Notes: generated by a model from the letters alone, not told the origin. 64,000 bases of DNA from JBMOUD01 sp049319665 (GCF_049319665.1 NZ_JBMOUD010000003.1:62001-126000); one strand, 5' to 3'; positions 16,858 to 26,661 are shown, counted from the stretch's first letter. Translations and numbers: made by a program.

Positions 16858-18141
16858 GTGGAAGCCCTGACCTTACAACCCGTTGCCGTAGTTAACGGGA
16901 GCATCAATTTACCCGGTTCTAAAAGCGTATCAAACCGAGCGCTATTGTTAGCCGCTTTTGCTCACGGAACGACGCGTCTGACCAACTTGTTGGACAGTGA
17001 TGACGTTCGTCATATGCTTAATGCTTTGAAAGCATTAGGGGTAACCTACCGTTTGTCGGCGACGCGTACCGAATGTGAAATTGATGGGCTGGGCGGTATT
17101 TTTCCGCAGGCTAATGCACTCGAATTATTTTTAGGTAACGCGGGTACGGCGATGCGTCCTTTGGCTGCGGCGCTTTGTTTAGGCCAGCAGGATGTGATCC
17201 TTACCGGTGAGCCGCGCATGAAAGAGCGCCCAATTGGTCATCTGGTCGATGCATTGCGTTTAGGTGGTGCCAAGGTTGATTATCTTGAGCAGGAAGATTA
17301 CCCGCCGGTACATTTGCACGGTGGCTATGTCGGCGGTGAAATCAGCATTGATGGTAGCGTATCGAGCCAGTTCCTGACTGCGTTACTGATGACTGCGCCA
17401 TTAGCAACCTCAGATACGTTTATCCGCATCAAAGGTGATTTGGTTTCCAAGCCGTATATCGATATCACGCTGAATCTGATGAAAACCTTCGGTGTGGAAG
17501 TCATCAACGAAAATTACCAGCAATTCAATGTGCGTGGTCAGCAACGCTACCAATCTCCGGGTAATTATCTGGTTGAAGGCGATGCGTCTTCGGCGTCGTA
17601 TTTCCTGGCCGCTGCTGCTATCAAAGGCGGCACAGTTCGCGTCACCGGTATTGGTAAAAACAGCATGCAGGGCGATATTCAGTTTGCTGATGTGTTGGAG
17701 AAAATGGGTGCAAAAATCACCTGGTCTGACGATTATATTGAATGTTCCCGTGGTGAATTAAACGGTATTGATATGGATATGAACCATATCCCTGATGCTG
17801 CAATGACCATCGCTGTTGCCGCGCTGTTTGCCAAAGGGCCAACGACGCTGCGCAATATTTATAACTGGCGGGTGAAAGAGACCGATCGTTTAGCGGCGAT
17901 GGCGACTGAACTGCGCAAAGTAGGGGCCACAGTGGAAGAGGGCGAAGATTATATTCGTGTTGAACCACCGCGCACGTTGACCTTTGCAGAAATTGGTACT
18001 TACAACGATCACCGTATGGCGATGTGTTTCTCGCTGGTGGCGCTGTCAGATACGCCAGTGACGATTTTAGATCCTAAGTGCACCGCAAAAACTGTGCCTG
18101 ACTACTTTGAGCGTTTAGCGTCAATCAGCACGCTGGCTTGA
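16858..18141 (+). CDS. aroA: 3-phosphoshikimate 1-carboxyvinyltransferase (EPSP synthase)
   Basis: Sixth step of the shikimate pathway: shikimate-3-phosphate plus PEP to EPSP. The 427-residue protein has the substrate-binding SKSVSNR (Lys22, Ser23, Arg27) and NAGTAMRPL (Gly96, Ala98 region), as in class I, glyphosate-sensitive enzymes. DGSVSSQFLTALL, NWRVKETDRL and YNDHRMAM complete the signatures. The start is a GTG at 16858, giving MEALTLQPVA, with GGAG 7 bases upstream; E. coli uses ATG. ycaL, between aroA and cmk in E. coli, is absent. Confidence 0.97.
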   Translation: MEALTLQPVAVVNGSINLPGSKSVSNRALLLAAFAHGTTRLTNLLDSDDVRHMLNALKALGVTYRLSATRTECEIDGLGGIFPQANALELFLGNAGTAMRPLAAALCLGQQDVILTGEPRMKERPIGHLVDALRLGGAKVDYLEQEDYPPVHLHGGYVGGEISIDGSVSSQFLTALLMTAPLATSDTFIRIKGDLVSKPYIDITLNLMKTFGVEVINENYQQFNVRGQQRYQSPGNYLVEGDASSASYFLAAAAIKGGTVRVTGIGKNSMQGDIQFADVLEKMGAKITWSDDYIECSRGELNGIDMDMNHIPDAAMTIAVAALFAKGPTTLRNIYNWRVKETDRLAAMATELRKVGATVEEGEDYIRVEPPRTLTFAEIGTYNDHRMAMCFSLVALSDTPVTILDPKCTAKTVPDYFERLASISTLA

Positions 18142-18170
18142 GTTGAACCGGTAATGCTCGATTGAAATAT

Positions 18171-18194
18171 AAGGCCGCGACAGCGGCCTTTTTC
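18171..18194 (+). terminator. Rho-independent terminator after aroA
   Basis: Stem AAGGCCGC/GCGGCCTT with GACA loop followed by TTTC, 30 bases beyond the aroA stop. Confidence 0.85.
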
Positions 18195-18361
18195 ATATCG
18201 GATGATAAGGGTATATGACTAAGTAATTTATTGTTAATGCTAAGTTTTACGATTTAGAGTGATATATGGCAATGAACGCTGGGCAATTTTTCAACTCGCC
18301 GTACTTAAGGTGCTATTTCCGCTGTGTCGGAGGATATTTTCTGCATCCAAAGCGCTCTGGG

Positions 18362-18391
18362 GTAACAGTTATCCTAACAGTGGCGTATAAT
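18362..18391 (+). promoter_or_regulatory. Candidate promoter of cmk
   Basis: A perfect -10 box TATAAT at 18386-18391 with a weak -35 (GTAACA, 18362-18367) 18 bases upstream. It lies about 70 bases before the cmk ATG, which has a strong AAAGGAGAG ribosome binding site. Confidence 0.45.
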
Positions 18392-18457
18392 ACTGCCGCT
18401 GAATCCATCCCATTGGGTTAATGATGAGGGGTTTCCCCACCGAAAGGAGAGAAAATA

Positions 18458-19153
18458 ATGCCTGTAGCTCCGGTGATAACCGTTGATGGGCCTAGCGGCG
18501 CGGGAAAAGGTACGCTATGTAAAGCACTAGCTGAGGTCTTTGGATGGCATTTGCTGGATTCTGGTGCTATTTATCGCGTGTTGGCATTGGCCGCATTGCA
18601 CCATCAAGTCGACATTGCTTCTGAAGAGTCATTGGTACCGCTAGCCGCACATCTCGATGTTCGTTTTGTCGCTCAAGATGGGCAGTTAAAAGTGATTTTA
18701 GAAGGTGAGGATGTCAGCAATGAGATCCGCACTGAAACCGTGGGCAATACGGCTTCACAAGCAGCCGCATTCCCTCGTGTTCGTGAGGCGCTGTTGCGTC
18801 GTCAAAGGGCTTTTCGTGACATGCCGGGCTTGATTGCAGACGGTCGCGATATGGGAACAGTGGTCTTCCCTGATGCCCCGGTTAAAATTTTTCTCGATGC
18901 CAGCGCAGAAGAACGCGCAAAGAGACGCATGCTACAGTTGCAGGAGAAGGGCTTTAGTGTTAACTTTGACCGGCTTTTAGCCGAGATCAAAGAACGGGAT
19001 GACCGGGATCGAAATCGAGCTATCGCCCCTTTGGTTGCCGCACCTGATGCGTTGCTGCTGGATTCAACCAGTATGTCTATCAACGTTGTCATTGAACGTG
19101 CGTTGGAACATGCCACTGAGATTTTAGGATTACCGCCGAAACTTCCGCGTTGA
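18458..19153 (+). CDS. cmk: Cytidylate kinase
   Basis: Phosphorylates CMP and dCMP to the diphosphates. The 231-residue product has the P-loop GPSGAGKGT (residues 11-19), the CMP-binding LLDSGAIYRVLAL, the IADGRDMGTVVFPDA signature and the lid region RRMLQLQEKGFSVNF. Length is close to E. coli Cmk (227). Upstream of rpsA as in other enterobacteria, where part of rpsA transcription reads through from cmk. Confidence 0.97.
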   Translation: MPVAPVITVDGPSGAGKGTLCKALAEVFGWHLLDSGAIYRVLALAALHHQVDIASEESLVPLAAHLDVRFVAQDGQLKVILEGEDVSNEIRTETVGNTASQAAAFPRVREALLRRQRAFRDMPGLIADGRDMGTVVFPDAPVKIFLDASAEERAKRRMLQLQEKGFSVNFDRLLAEIKERDDRDRNRAIAPLVAAPDALLLDSTSMSINVVIERALEHATEILGLPPKLPR

Positions 19154-19162
19154 TCTGCTGCG

Positions 19163-19197
19163 AAACAGGCACTGAATAATGATTCAGCGCCTGTTTT
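19163..19197 (+). terminator. Hairpin terminator or attenuator between cmk and rpsA
   Basis: AAACAGGC pairs with GCCTGTTT, and an inner stem CTGAAT/ATTCAG continues it around an AATG loop; a T-rich stretch follows. It lies 10 bases after the cmk stop and probably limits read-through into the rpsA leader. Confidence 0.7.
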
Positions 19198-19308
19198 AGC
19201 TATAGTTTTTTTAACCTCGCCGCAAGGATTGTAGCGGGGCATTTGAAACAACCCCATCGAGCAGGATGCCAGATGGACGTTAAACTTAAGAAACTAAAGA
19301 TTATCAAT

Positions 19309-20988
19309 ATGACTGAATCTTTTGCTCAACTCTTTGAAGAATCCTTAAAAACAATCGAAACCCGTCCAGGTTCCATCGTTCGTGGTGTTGTTGTGTCTAT
19401 CGACAAAGACGTAGTACTGGTTGACGCCGGTCTGAAATCTGAGTCTGCAATCCCGGCAGAACAATTCAAAAACGCACAGGGCGAGCTGGAAATTCAGGTC
19501 GGTGACGAAGTTGATGTTGCGCTGGACGCTGTTGAAGACGGCTTCGGTGAAACTCTGCTGTCTCGTGAGAAAGCTAAACGTCATGAAGCATGGCTGATGC
19601 TGGAAAAAGCTTACGAAGAAGCTGCAACTGTTACCGGTGTTATCAACGGTAAAGTTAAAGGTGGTTTCACTGTTGAGCTGAACGGTATTCGTGCGTTCCT
19701 GCCAGGTTCACTGGTTGACGTGCGTCCGGTTCGCGACACGCTGCATCTCGAAGGCAAAGATCTTGAGTTCAAAGTCATCAAGCTGGACCAGAAACGCAAC
19801 AACGTTGTTGTTTCTCGTCGTGCAGTAATTGAGTCTGAGAACAGCGCAGAGCGCGATCAACTGCTGGAAAACCTGCAGGAAGGCATGGAAGTTAAAGGTA
19901 TCGTTAAGAACCTCACTGACTACGGTGCATTCGTTGATCTGGGCGGCGTTGACGGCCTGTTGCACATTACCGATATGGCTTGGAAACGCGTTAAGCACCC
20001 AAGCGAGATCGTCAATGTAGGCGATGAAATCACTGTTAAAGTTCTGAAATTTGACCGTGAGCGTACCCGTGTGTCTCTGGGTCTGAAACAGCTGGGCGAA
20101 GATCCTTGGGTCGCTATCGCTAAGCGTTACCCAGAAAGCACCAAGCTGACTGGCCGCGTAACTAACCTGACTGATTACGGCTGCTTCGTAGAAATCGAAG
20201 AAGGCGTTGAAGGTCTGGTTCACGTGTCTGAAATGGATTGGACTAACAAGAACATTCACCCATCTAAAGTTGTTAACGTTGGTGATGTTGTTGAAGTTAT
20301 GGTTCTGGACATCGACGAAGAACGTCGTCGTATCTCCCTGGGCCTGAAACAGTGCAAATCTAACCCATGGCAGCTGTTTGCAGAAACCCACAACAAGAAC
20401 GACCGTGTTGAAGGTAAAATCAAGTCTATCACTGACTTCGGTATCTTCATTGGTCTGGACGGCGGCATCGACGGCCTGGTTCACCTGTCTGACATCTCCT
20501 GGAACGTTGCAGGCGAAGAAGCAGTTCGTGACTACAAAAAAGGCGACGAAATCGCAGCTGTGGTCCTGCAAGTTGACGCAGAACGTGAGCGCATCTCCCT
20601 GGGCGTGAAACAACTGGCTGAAGATCCATTCAACAACTACCTGTCTGTGAACAAGAAAGGTACTATTGTTACTGGTAAAGTCACCGCAGTTGACGCTAAA
20701 GGTGCTACAGTTGAATTGGCAGGCGGCGTAGAAGGTTACCTGCGTGCTTCTGAAGCTTCTCGCGACCGTATTGAAGACGCAACTCTGGTTCTGAACGTTG
20801 GTGATGAAGTTGAAGCTAAATTCACTGGTGTTGACCGTAAGAACCGTGTTGTAAGCCTGTCCGTCCGTGCTAAGGACGAAGCAGATGAGAAAGATGCAAT
20901 CGCTGTGGTTAACAACAAACCAACAGAAGAAGGCAACAACTTCTCTAACGCTATGGCTGAAGCATTCAAAGCGGCAAAAGGCGAGTAA
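19309..20988 (+). CDS. rpsA: 30S ribosomal protein S1
   Basis: S1 binds mRNA at the 30S platform and helps initiation on structured or weak leaders. The 559-residue product (MTESFAQLFEESLK...) contains six S1/OB repeats, seen as recurring motifs such as GAFVDLGGVDGLLHITDMAWKR, shortened here to its key parts GGVDGLLH, EGVEGLVH and GGIDGLVH, plus the C-terminal AMAEAFKAAKGE. The leader has no strong Shine-Dalgarno, typical of autoregulated rpsA. Two in-frame ATGs lie upstream; the one at 19273 has AGGA 7 bases before it and would add 14 bases' worth of charged leader residues (MDVKLKKLKIIN). I keep the conserved start. Confidence 0.97.
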   Translation: MTESFAQLFEESLKTIETRPGSIVRGVVVSIDKDVVLVDAGLKSESAIPAEQFKNAQGELEIQVGDEVDVALDAVEDGFGETLLSREKAKRHEAWLMLEKAYEEAATVTGVINGKVKGGFTVELNGIRAFLPGSLVDVRPVRDTLHLEGKDLEFKVIKLDQKRNNVVVSRRAVIESENSAERDQLLENLQEGMEVKGIVKNLTDYGAFVDLGGVDGLLHITDMAWKRVKHPSEIVNVGDEITVKVLKFDRERTRVSLGLKQLGEDPWVAIAKRYPESTKLTGRVTNLTDYGCFVEIEEGVEGLVHVSEMDWTNKNIHPSKVVNVGDVVEVMVLDIDEERRRISLGLKQCKSNPWQLFAETHNKNDRVEGKIKSITDFGIFIGLDGGIDGLVHLSDISWNVAGEEAVRDYKKGDEIAAVVLQVDAERERISLGVKQLAEDPFNNYLSVNKKGTIVTGKVTAVDAKGATVELAGGVEGYLRASEASRDRIEDATLVLNVGDEVEAKFTGVDRKNRVVSLSVRAKDEADEKDAIAVVNNKPTEEGNNFSNAMAEAFKAAKGE

Positions 20989-21048
20989 TAACGGGGAGCA
21001 GCGTTGCTGCTCCTATACGGTAGTTTAGCTGCAAAGCTTGGAGGTTAT

Positions 21049-21333
21049 ATGACCAAGTCTGAACTTATTGAAAGACTTGCAGGACAGCACTCTCATGTAC
21101 CGGCGAAAGCCATTGAGGATGCCGTGAAAGAGATGCTTGAACATATGGCTGGAACTCTAGCCGATGGTGAGCGTATCGAGATCCGCGGGTTCGGCAGTTT
21201 TTCTCTTCACTACCGTGCTCCGCGTGTTGGGCGTAACCCAAAAACTGGTGACAAAGTTGAATTGGAAGGTAAATACGTTCCTCACTTCAAGCCAGGTAAA
21301 GAGTTACGCGATCGCGCGAACATTTATGGTTAA
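21049..21333 (+). CDS. ihfB: Integration host factor subunit beta
   Basis: Half of the DNA-bending heterodimer IHF. The 94-residue product (MTKSELIERLAGQHSHVP) has the family length, the signature GFGSFSLHYRAPRVGRNPKTG with the intercalating proline on the beta-arm, and a basic body. TTGGAGGTTAT before the ATG at 21049 is a strong ribosome binding site; the frame could extend 15 codons upstream but without one. Located 60 bases after rpsA, the classic rpsA-ihfB arrangement. Confidence 0.98.
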   Translation: MTKSELIERLAGQHSHVPAKAIEDAVKEMLEHMAGTLADGERIEIRGFGSFSLHYRAPRVGRNPKTGDKVELEGKYVPHFKPGKELRDRANIYG

Positions 21334-21371
21334 GGCTGTTGCCTGACATAAATGTCTGCCTATAGCGACAT

Positions 21372-21403
21372 AAAACGGTGCCTTAATCGGCACCGTTTTT
21401 TTT
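21372..21403 (+). terminator. Rho-independent terminator after ihfB
   Basis: An 11-bp stem AAAACGGTGCC/GGCACCGTTTT with a short loop, followed by a T-run; strong intrinsic terminator 39 bases after the stop. Confidence 0.93.
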
Positions 21404-21532
21404 GGCATTTTATAAATCTTTGCGAGAAGCCTCGACACCTTTCATTTGTCTCATTGTTAACCAACCCTATTTAATCAACACTTTAAAACATTGAACGTGG
21501 CAGGACGCCATTTGTCTCTATTTTAAAGGACT

Positions 21533-23896
21533 ATGCCTATCAAATTATCACTCAGCCAATGCGCGGCAGCTATTTGCGTTGGAATCTTGCCCCTGATGAT
21601 AATGCCGACGCTTCCAGGGTTAATGTTTTGCCTATTGATACTCACCATCGCTGTGATTGTTGCTCTGTATCCTCATCCATATTCGCGCCTACTGTTATTT
21701 GCCTCGCTCGGTTTTTTATGGGCAACGGCTAACGGTCATTTTTTACTGCAACAAACCAGGGTGTTATCAGGAAGCAATCAAGATGCGATTGTTACGATTA
21801 AAACGTTAAACCTACATCCACTAACGTTGCAAACACCTAACGCTCAAACCACGGATTTACAAAGCACAGAATTACAAGCTCCTGTATTACCAACGCCAGA
21901 CAGACAGCATTTGCGTTTAGTTTTATATCAACTCAATGGTAAGCGTATTTTCCCACCCATTGGCGTGATGGCTTCTAGTGAGAAGTTGAATCAGCCATTT
22001 TGTGCTGGTCAGCGTTGGCATATGAAAATCGACCTTCGCCCGATGCACAGCCAATTAAATAGCGGTGGATTTGATGGGCAAAGATGGGCGGTTGCCAATC
22101 GCTTTACGCTCAGCGGCCGTATTCGTTCCGCTGAGCTCATTGACGGTCGGTGTTCTGGGCGTCAGAGGGTCGTGACTAAAATACAGCAACAACTGGCAGA
22201 ACGACCTTATGCATCGGTGATCATTGCCTTGGCATTTGGCGATATGTCATTAGTTAATACATCGCTTAATCAAGCATTACGTCAGACCGCAACGGCGCAT
22301 CTGATGGCGATTGCCGGGTTACATATAGGTATTGCTGCGTTTATCGGCTGGGTGCTGGCGCGCGGCATACAACGGCTATTGCCATCAAAGTGGATTGATT
22401 ACCGCTTTCCGATTGTGATCAGTTGGATGGCGGCGCTTTATTACACGTGGTTATCTGGCATGAATCCACCGGCAGTGCGTGCTGCTCTGGCGATCTCGGT
22501 ATGGATCATGTTGCGGCTACTTAAGTTACGTTGCCATTCATGGCAGGTGTGGCTGTGGGTGGTGGCATTACTATTATTAGGTGACCCGCTGGCGGTGATC
22601 TCTGATAGTTTTTGGTTATCTTGTTTTGCCGTTGCCGGGTTAATTTTTTGGTTTCAGTGGGCTCCCTTACCGCGATTTTTCAGCAGAAGCTGGTATTGGG
22701 GATGGGTACGTTGGATACATTTGGAGATAGCGACAACCATCCTATTATTGCCGATGCAGATATGGATATTTCATGGAATCAACGCGCTCTCTTTTTTTGC
22801 TAATTTGTGGGCGGTTCCTATCGTCTCGCTACTGACAATACCATTGATATTATTTGCTTTATTGCTAAATACTCTGCCAGATATTGTATTTTCATCATTG
22901 ATCAATCTTTGCTGGTGGCTTTCCGATCGCACATTAGCCCTGGCTTTTAGCGGTGTTTTTGTCTTTAAGGGATATTGGCTGAATGTGGCATCAACAACGC
23001 TGGGAGTCAGTATTTTAGGTTGGGCTTTGGTCATTGTATGGCGAATGGGATGGCTCGGTTCTCATCCTATTGCGGTGATGACAACGTTGGCGCTTGCTGG
23101 AGTTTATGGAACCAGCGCGGAAAAAGAGAACTGGCGAGTCGATGTGCTGGATGTCGGCCACGGTCTGGCGATATTGATAGCCAAAAATGGGCGAGGAGTG
23201 CTTTACGATACAGGAGACCGCTGGGAGACTGGTTCACAGGCTGAAAATCAAATTTTGCCTTATCTACGGTGGAAAAACATCAGTCTGGAACATATCGTCA
23301 TTAGCCATAGCGATCGTGACCATAACGGCGGAACGGAAATTATTCACGCGGCTTATCCGCAGGCAAAACTCCACACTTCTTTCCTTGGTAATTTACCCTG
23401 TAAACAAGGGGTAGTCTGGCATTGGCAGAACCTTAAGTTTGATGTGCTTTGGCCCCCTCGTCAGCCGCTTCGTGCAGGCAATGATGATAGCTGTGTTGTA
23501 CGCGTCACGGATGGTCAATTTAGTGTGTTACTTACCGGCGATATTGAGAAAAAGACAGAAAGTCAGCTAGTAATGCAATATGGACAACGACTGCGCTCGA
23601 CGATATTACAGGTGCCGCATCACGGCAGTAATACATCATCAACCGGGCCTTTTTTACGGACAGTTCGCCCCAATGTTGCTATTGCGTCTGCTTCACGATT
23701 CAATGTCTGGCACCTGCCAGCAGAAAAAGTGAAACAATTTTATAAGAAAAATCGCATCCCTTGGTACGATACATCGCACTCAGGACAGCTCTCTGTGTAT
23801 TTTTTCGACGACAATTGGTTAATTAAAGGTCTGAGGCGTGAATTAATGCCTCGTTGGTATCACCAGTGGTTTGGTGTTGGAGATGATAATGAGTAG
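21533..23896 (+). CDS. ycaI: ComEC/Rec2-family DNA uptake channel protein (YcaI)
   Basis: Inner-membrane protein of the ComEC family, which in competent bacteria carries single-stranded DNA across the membrane. The 787-residue product has an N-terminal membrane/OB region, the competence domain with MAIAGLHIGIAAF and WLSGMNPPAVRAALA, and a C-terminal metallo-beta-lactamase-like domain (VLDVGHGLAI, SHSDRDHNGG, LTGDIE, PHHGSNTSS). It ends PRWYHQWFG as in E. coli. Compared with E. coli YcaI there is an extra Thr/Leu/Gln-rich linker around residues 90-125. A lone AGGA lies only 2 bases from the ATG, so translation may be weak. msbA follows 36 bases later. Confidence 0.92.
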   Translation: MPIKLSLSQCAAAICVGILPLMIMPTLPGLMFCLLILTIAVIVALYPHPYSRLLLFASLGFLWATANGHFLLQQTRVLSGSNQDAIVTIKTLNLHPLTLQTPNAQTTDLQSTELQAPVLPTPDRQHLRLVLYQLNGKRIFPPIGVMASSEKLNQPFCAGQRWHMKIDLRPMHSQLNSGGFDGQRWAVANRFTLSGRIRSAELIDGRCSGRQRVVTKIQQQLAERPYASVIIALAFGDMSLVNTSLNQALRQTATAHLMAIAGLHIGIAAFIGWVLARGIQRLLPSKWIDYRFPIVISWMAALYYTWLSGMNPPAVRAALAISVWIMLRLLKLRCHSWQVWLWVVALLLLGDPLAVISDSFWLSCFAVAGLIFWFQWAPLPRFFSRSWYWGWVRWIHLEIATTILLLPMQIWIFHGINALSFFANLWAVPIVSLLTIPLILFALLLNTLPDIVFSSLINLCWWLSDRTLALAFSGVFVFKGYWLNVASTTLGVSILGWALVIVWRMGWLGSHPIAVMTTLALAGVYGTSAEKENWRVDVLDVGHGLAILIAKNGRGVLYDTGDRWETGSQAENQILPYLRWKNISLEHIVISHSDRDHNGGTEIIHAAYPQAKLHTSFLGNLPCKQGVVWHWQNLKFDVLWPPRQPLRAGNDDSCVVRVTDGQFSVLLTGDIEKKTESQLVMQYGQRLRSTILQVPHHGSNTSSTGPFLRTVRPNVAIASASRFNVWHLPAEKVKQFYKKNRIPWYDTSHSGQLSVYFFDDNWLIKGLRRELMPRWYHQWFGVGDDNE

Positions 23897-23932
23897 AATA
23901 GGCCGCTGTTTATTTCACTGCTGGTTAATTGC

Positions 23933-25681
23933 ATGATGAATGATAAAGATCTCTCCACCTGGCAGACATTCCGTCGCCTCTGGCCGATGATCACGCCTTT
24001 TAAAGCCGGGCTTATTGCTGCGGCTATTGCACTAGTGGTTAATGCTGCTGGTGATACCCTCATGCTATCGCTATTGAAGCCTTTGCTTGATGACGGTTTT
24101 GGTAAAGCAGACCGCTCAATATTGCTTTGGATGCCGCTGGCAGTAATTGGCTTGATGCTGGTGCGCGGGGTAAGTAGTTATATCTCTAGTTACTGCATCT
24201 CTTGGGTATCCGGTAAAGTGGTTATGCAGATGCGTCGTCGTCTGTTTGGTCACATGATGAGAATGCCTGTTTCCTTCTTTGACCAACAATCGACGGGAAC
24301 ACTGCTATCACGTATTACCTACGATTCAGAGCAGGTTGCTTCATCGTCTTCTAGTGCACTGGTTACCGTTGTGCGCGAAGGCGCATCGATTATCGGTTTA
24401 TTTGTCATGATGTTTTACTATAGCTGGCAGCTGTCAGTTATTTTGATCGTCATTGCCCCGATTGTATCTATCGTTATGCGTTTGGTTTCCAAGCGTTTTC
24501 GTAATATCAGCAAAACGATGCAGAACACCATGGGGCATGTGACAACCAGCGCCGAGCAGATGCTGAAAGGTCATAAAGAAGTGTTGATCTTTGGTGGGCA
24601 GAAAGTCGAGACCGAGCGTTTTGACCAAGTGAGCAATCACATGCGTCAGCAGGGAATGAGAATGGTGTCTGCCTCTTCTATTTCTGACCCTATCATCCAG
24701 TTGATTGCCTCATTAGCATTGGCATTTGTACTTTATGCGGCGAGCTTCCCATCTGTTATGGATACTCTGACTGCCGGCAGCATCACTGTTGTTTTCTCAT
24801 CAATGATTGCATTGATGCGTCCATTGAAGTCACTAACTAACGTTAATGCCCAATTCCAGCGCGGCATGGCGGCCTGCCAAACTCTGTTCACCATCTTGGA
24901 TCTGGAACAGGAGAAGGATGAAGGAACTCGAACTATTGCTCGTGCGAAAGGTGATATCGAGTTTCGTGATGTCACGTTCTCCTATAACAACAGAGATGTA
25001 CCTGCATTGAAAGATGTCTCTTTCAGTATTCCTGCGGGTAAAACTGTTGCCTTGGTTGGGCGCTCTGGTTCTGGTAAATCGACAATTGCTAACCTTTTAA
25101 CGCGTTTTTATGACATCCAGAAAGGCGAAATTCTATTGGATGGCTACGATTTACGTGAATACACTTTATCGTCATTGCGCGATCAGGTGGCATTAGTGTC
25201 ACAAAACGTGCATTTGTTTAATGACACCATTGCCAACAATATTGCCTATGCGCGTAATGAAACTTATACCCGTGAAGAAGTCGAGAAAGCCGCGACTATG
25301 GCTTATGCGATGGACTTTATTAGTAAAATGGATCACGGGTTAGACACGGTTATTGGTGAGAATGGTGTGTTGTTGTCCGGTGGACAGCGCCAACGTATTG
25401 CGATTGCTCGTGCCTTGTTACGTGATTCACCGGTACTGATCCTTGATGAAGCGACCTCTGCGCTGGATACAGAATCCGAACGTGCTATTCAGTCTGCGCT
25501 AGACGAGCTGCAGAAAAACCGTACTTCCCTGGTCATTGCTCACCGTCTTTCGACCATTGAAAGCGCTGATGAAATTTTGGTTGTGGAAGATGGCCGTGTT
25601 GTCGAGCGTGGTACCCATTCTGATTTGCTGGAGCAACGCGGCGCTTACGCGCAATTGCATCGGATGCAGTTTGGGCAATGA
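23933..25681 (+). CDS. msbA: Lipid A export ATP-binding/permease MsbA
   Basis: Homodimeric ABC exporter that flips core-lipid A across the inner membrane; essential. The 582 residues equal E. coli MsbA. The transmembrane half carries six helices (GMMFYYSWQLSVIL region and others); the ATPase half has Walker A GRSGSGKST (about 376-384), signature LLSGGQRQRIAIARALL and Walker B VLILDEATSALD. The stop overlaps the lpxK start by 4 bases (ATGA), so lipid A transport and synthesis genes are translationally coupled. Confidence 0.98.
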   Translation: MMNDKDLSTWQTFRRLWPMITPFKAGLIAAAIALVVNAAGDTLMLSLLKPLLDDGFGKADRSILLWMPLAVIGLMLVRGVSSYISSYCISWVSGKVVMQMRRRLFGHMMRMPVSFFDQQSTGTLLSRITYDSEQVASSSSSALVTVVREGASIIGLFVMMFYYSWQLSVILIVIAPIVSIVMRLVSKRFRNISKTMQNTMGHVTTSAEQMLKGHKEVLIFGGQKVETERFDQVSNHMRQQGMRMVSASSISDPIIQLIASLALAFVLYAASFPSVMDTLTAGSITVVFSSMIALMRPLKSLTNVNAQFQRGMAACQTLFTILDLEQEKDEGTRTIARAKGDIEFRDVTFSYNNRDVPALKDVSFSIPAGKTVALVGRSGSGKSTIANLLTRFYDIQKGEILLDGYDLREYTLSSLRDQVALVSQNVHLFNDTIANNIAYARNETYTREEVEKAATMAYAMDFISKMDHGLDTVIGENGVLLSGGQRQRIAIARALLRDSPVLILDEATSALDTESERAIQSALDELQKNRTSLVIAHRLSTIESADEILVVEDGRVVERGTHSDLLEQRGAYAQLHRMQFGQ

Positions 25682-26661
25682 TTGAGCGTATCTGGTCTGG
25701 CCGATCCTTACTTTACCTGCTGCTATTGCCGCTGGCATGGTTGTATGGTTTGGCCACCTGGATATTACGCGGTTGCTATCGACTTGGATTGAAAAAAAGC
25801 TGGCGTGCGCCGCTACCTATTGTGATTGTGGGAAATCTCACCGCAGGCGGTAACGGCAAAACGCCGGTTGTTATTTGGCTAGTTGAACATTTACAGCGTC
25901 GTGGCATCCGGGTTGGCGTGGTGTCTCGCGGTTACGGTGGTAAAGCGGAGCGCTACCCATTAGTGCTTGATCAAACTACCACGACCGATCGGGCAGGTGA
26001 TGAACCAGTATTGATTTATCAACGTACCGGGGCGCCTGTTGCGGTTTCTCCTGCTCGCTCTGATGCCGTTAAAGCTTTACTCGCCGAAGGTTCGTTGGAT
26101 TTGATCATCACCGATGATGGATTACAACATTATGCTCTACAGCGTGATTTTGAAATTGTCGTCATTGATGGTGTAAGGCGCTTTGGGAATGGCCATTGGC
26201 TACCTGCGGGGCCAATGCGTGAGCGAGAATCACGCTTGCATAGTGTTGACGCTGTCATCACTAATGGTGGTCATGCTCAATCGGGTGAAATTGCGATGTC
26301 CTTACAGCCAGGATTAGCAGTTAATTTAGTTTCCGGTGAGCACCGTATGGCGTCTCAACTGACAGATGTTGTTGCTATGGCTGGTATTGGTCATCCTCCT
26401 CGTTTCTTTACCACATTAAAACAGCAAGGTGTTATCACCGTAAATAATGTGGCATTTGCCGATCACCAGCCTTATCAGCTCACTCAACTCCAAGCGCTTA
26501 CCAAGGATGAACAGACACTATTAATGACGGAAAAGGACGCCGTAAAGTGTCGCGCCTTTGCGCAGAATAACTGGTGGTATCTGCCTGTTGATGCCAGGTT
26601 GATGGAACCGCTATCAAATCAACTGATTGAAAGCATTGTGGCGTTATGTGCTAAAAATTAA
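25678..26661 (+). CDS. lpxK: Tetraacyldisaccharide 4'-kinase
   Basis: Membrane-associated kinase that adds the 4'-phosphate in lipid A biosynthesis. The 327-residue product has an N-terminal membrane anchor (LLYLLLLPLAWLYGL) and the P-loop GNLTAGGNGKTP (residues 52-63), then RGYGG, TDDGLQHYAL and the C-terminal LMTEKDAVKC. It overlaps msbA by 4 bases. In E. coli ycaQ follows; here almost 900 bases and a cold-shock gene come in between. Confidence 0.97.
   Translation: MIERIWSGRSLLYLLLLPLAWLYGLATWILRGCYRLGLKKSWRAPLPIVIVGNLTAGGNGKTPVVIWLVEHLQRRGIRVGVVSRGYGGKAERYPLVLDQTTTTDRAGDEPVLIYQRTGAPVAVSPARSDAVKALLAEGSLDLIITDDGLQHYALQRDFEIVVIDGVRRFGNGHWLPAGPMRERESRLHSVDAVITNGGHAQSGEIAMSLQPGLAVNLVSGEHRMASQLTDVVAMAGIGHPPRFFTTLKQQGVITVNNVAFADHQPYQLTQLQALTKDEQTLLMTEKDAVKCRAFAQNNWWYLPVDARLMEPLSNQLIESIVALCAKN

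Noticed and set aside
19708..20613. Long frame antisense to rpsA (about 300 codons).
   Set aside because: It lies entirely inside rpsA, which has strong codon bias; such bias often opens the opposite strand. No ribosome binding site or recognisable product.
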